Shown one piece after another: positions 5,121-5,449 of a stretch of DNA of 5,449 bases. Source of the DNA: Actinomycetota bacterium (lineage in GTDB: Bacteria; Actinomycetota; Thermoleophilia; Miltoncostaeales; Miltoncostaeaceae). Location of the stretch: NCBI GenBank assembly GCA_947475125.1, contig CANJMX010000107.1, positions 1-5,449 on the forward strand. The letters are read 5' to 3'. Positions within the stretch are counted from its first letter, which is position 1; the number at the start of each line of letters is the position of its first letter. The translations under genes and the position numbers were made by a program. A model generated the notes under the pieces. It was not told the DNA's origin. It did not search any database and saw only the letters and a list, made by a program, of their open reading frames with translations.

Positions 5121-5449
5121 GTGAGCCCACGTGTCCTCGCCGACCTCAGCCCCCTTCGCAGGTCGCGCGATCTGCGCCTGCTCATCGCCGGCCAGTCGAT
5201 CTCGCTCATCGGCAGCCAGATCACGCTTGTGGCCGTGCCGTACCAGGTGTTCACGCTCACGGGCTCATCGCTCGCGGTGGGTCTCGTCAGCCTGGTGGAA
5301 CTGGCCCCGCTCATCGTGCTGTCACTCATCGGCGGTGCCTATGCCGATGCCATTGATCGCCGCCGGGTGCTGTTCATCACGCAGGTGCTGCTCGCAGTGA
5401 TGAGTGCGGCGCTGGCCGTCAATGCCTTTGCCGGGCCAGCGCTGTGGCC
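5121..5449 (+). CDS. MFS exporter, N-terminal part (3' truncated by window)
   Basis: The frame opens at GTG 5121 and stays open to the window end, giving 109 residues of a major facilitator superfamily transporter. A short cytoplasmic N-terminus, SPRVLADLSPLRRSRDLR, precedes the first membrane helix. TM1 lies at about 20-44 and TM2 at about 50-71. The loop GGAYADAIDRRRV (71-83) is the MFS loop 2-3 motif (G-x-x-x-D-x-x-x-R-R), and TM3 follows at about 84-103. The leader with L-R-x-S-R-D-L-R and the VPYQVF segment in TM1 resemble the EntS/MFS_3 group of drug and siderophore exporters, but the substrate cannot be told from this part. The gene is divergent from the CDF gene, with about 42 nt between the starts, so the two share an intergenic promoter region. 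Confidence 0.88.
   Translation, partial: MSPRVLADLSPLRRSRDLRLLIAGQSISLIGSQITLVAVPYQVFTLTGSSLAVGLVSLVELAPLIVLSLIGGAYADAIDRRRVLFITQVLLAVMSAALAVNAFAGPALW

Noticed and set aside
5131..5400. Plus-strand open frame overlapping the MFS gene
   Set aside because: It is Ser/Arg/Cys-rich and out of frame with the clear MFS helices and loop 2-3 motif.

Overview
The window is a GC-rich, tightly packed chromosomal segment, probably from an actinobacterium. That placement is moderate confidence. It rests on strong G/C bias at third codon positions, frequent GTG/TTG starts, a lipoprotein metallopeptidase, a DUF1684 protein, and TANNNT boxes lying 6-7 nt before start codons, which is the usual layout of leaderless actinobacterial genes. 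No rRNA, tRNA, CRISPR array, transposase or phage gene is visible.

Layout: the window opens in the last 48 codons of an unrecognised + strand gene (2-148). A secreted neutral zinc metallopeptidase lipoprotein follows (213-1115, +). One base after its stop lies the stop of a convergent 43-residue zinc-ribbon protein (1117-1248, -), which is easily missed because of its size. Divergent from that is a two-gene + strand operon: a double-SIS sugar-phosphate-binding protein (1269-2327) and a PIG-L/LmbE-type zinc deacetylase (2330-3112), separated by 2 nt.

The largest non-coding stretch (3113-3448, 336 nt) separates two convergent gene pairs. It holds a family of GC-rich palindromic repeats: four 17-nt tandem units at 3125-3188, then two identical 54-nt copies of a composite element at 3225-3278 and 3323-3376.

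The minus strand then carries an operon read from 5078 down to 3449: a CDF zinc/cation efflux protein with a His-rich tail, followed 7 nt later by a DUF1684 protein of unknown function. Divergent from it, an MFS exporter begins at 5121 and runs off the window end.

Working together: the SIS and PIG-L pair probably handle an amino-sugar or N-acetylated sugar substrate. The CDF and DUF1684 pair are cotranscribed, so DUF1684 may have a job at the envelope or in metal homeostasis. Both are inferences from context. I see no clearly new multi-gene system. The most unusual material is the repeat family at 3125-3376, the orphan micro zinc ribbon, and the recurrent leaderless-start signature.
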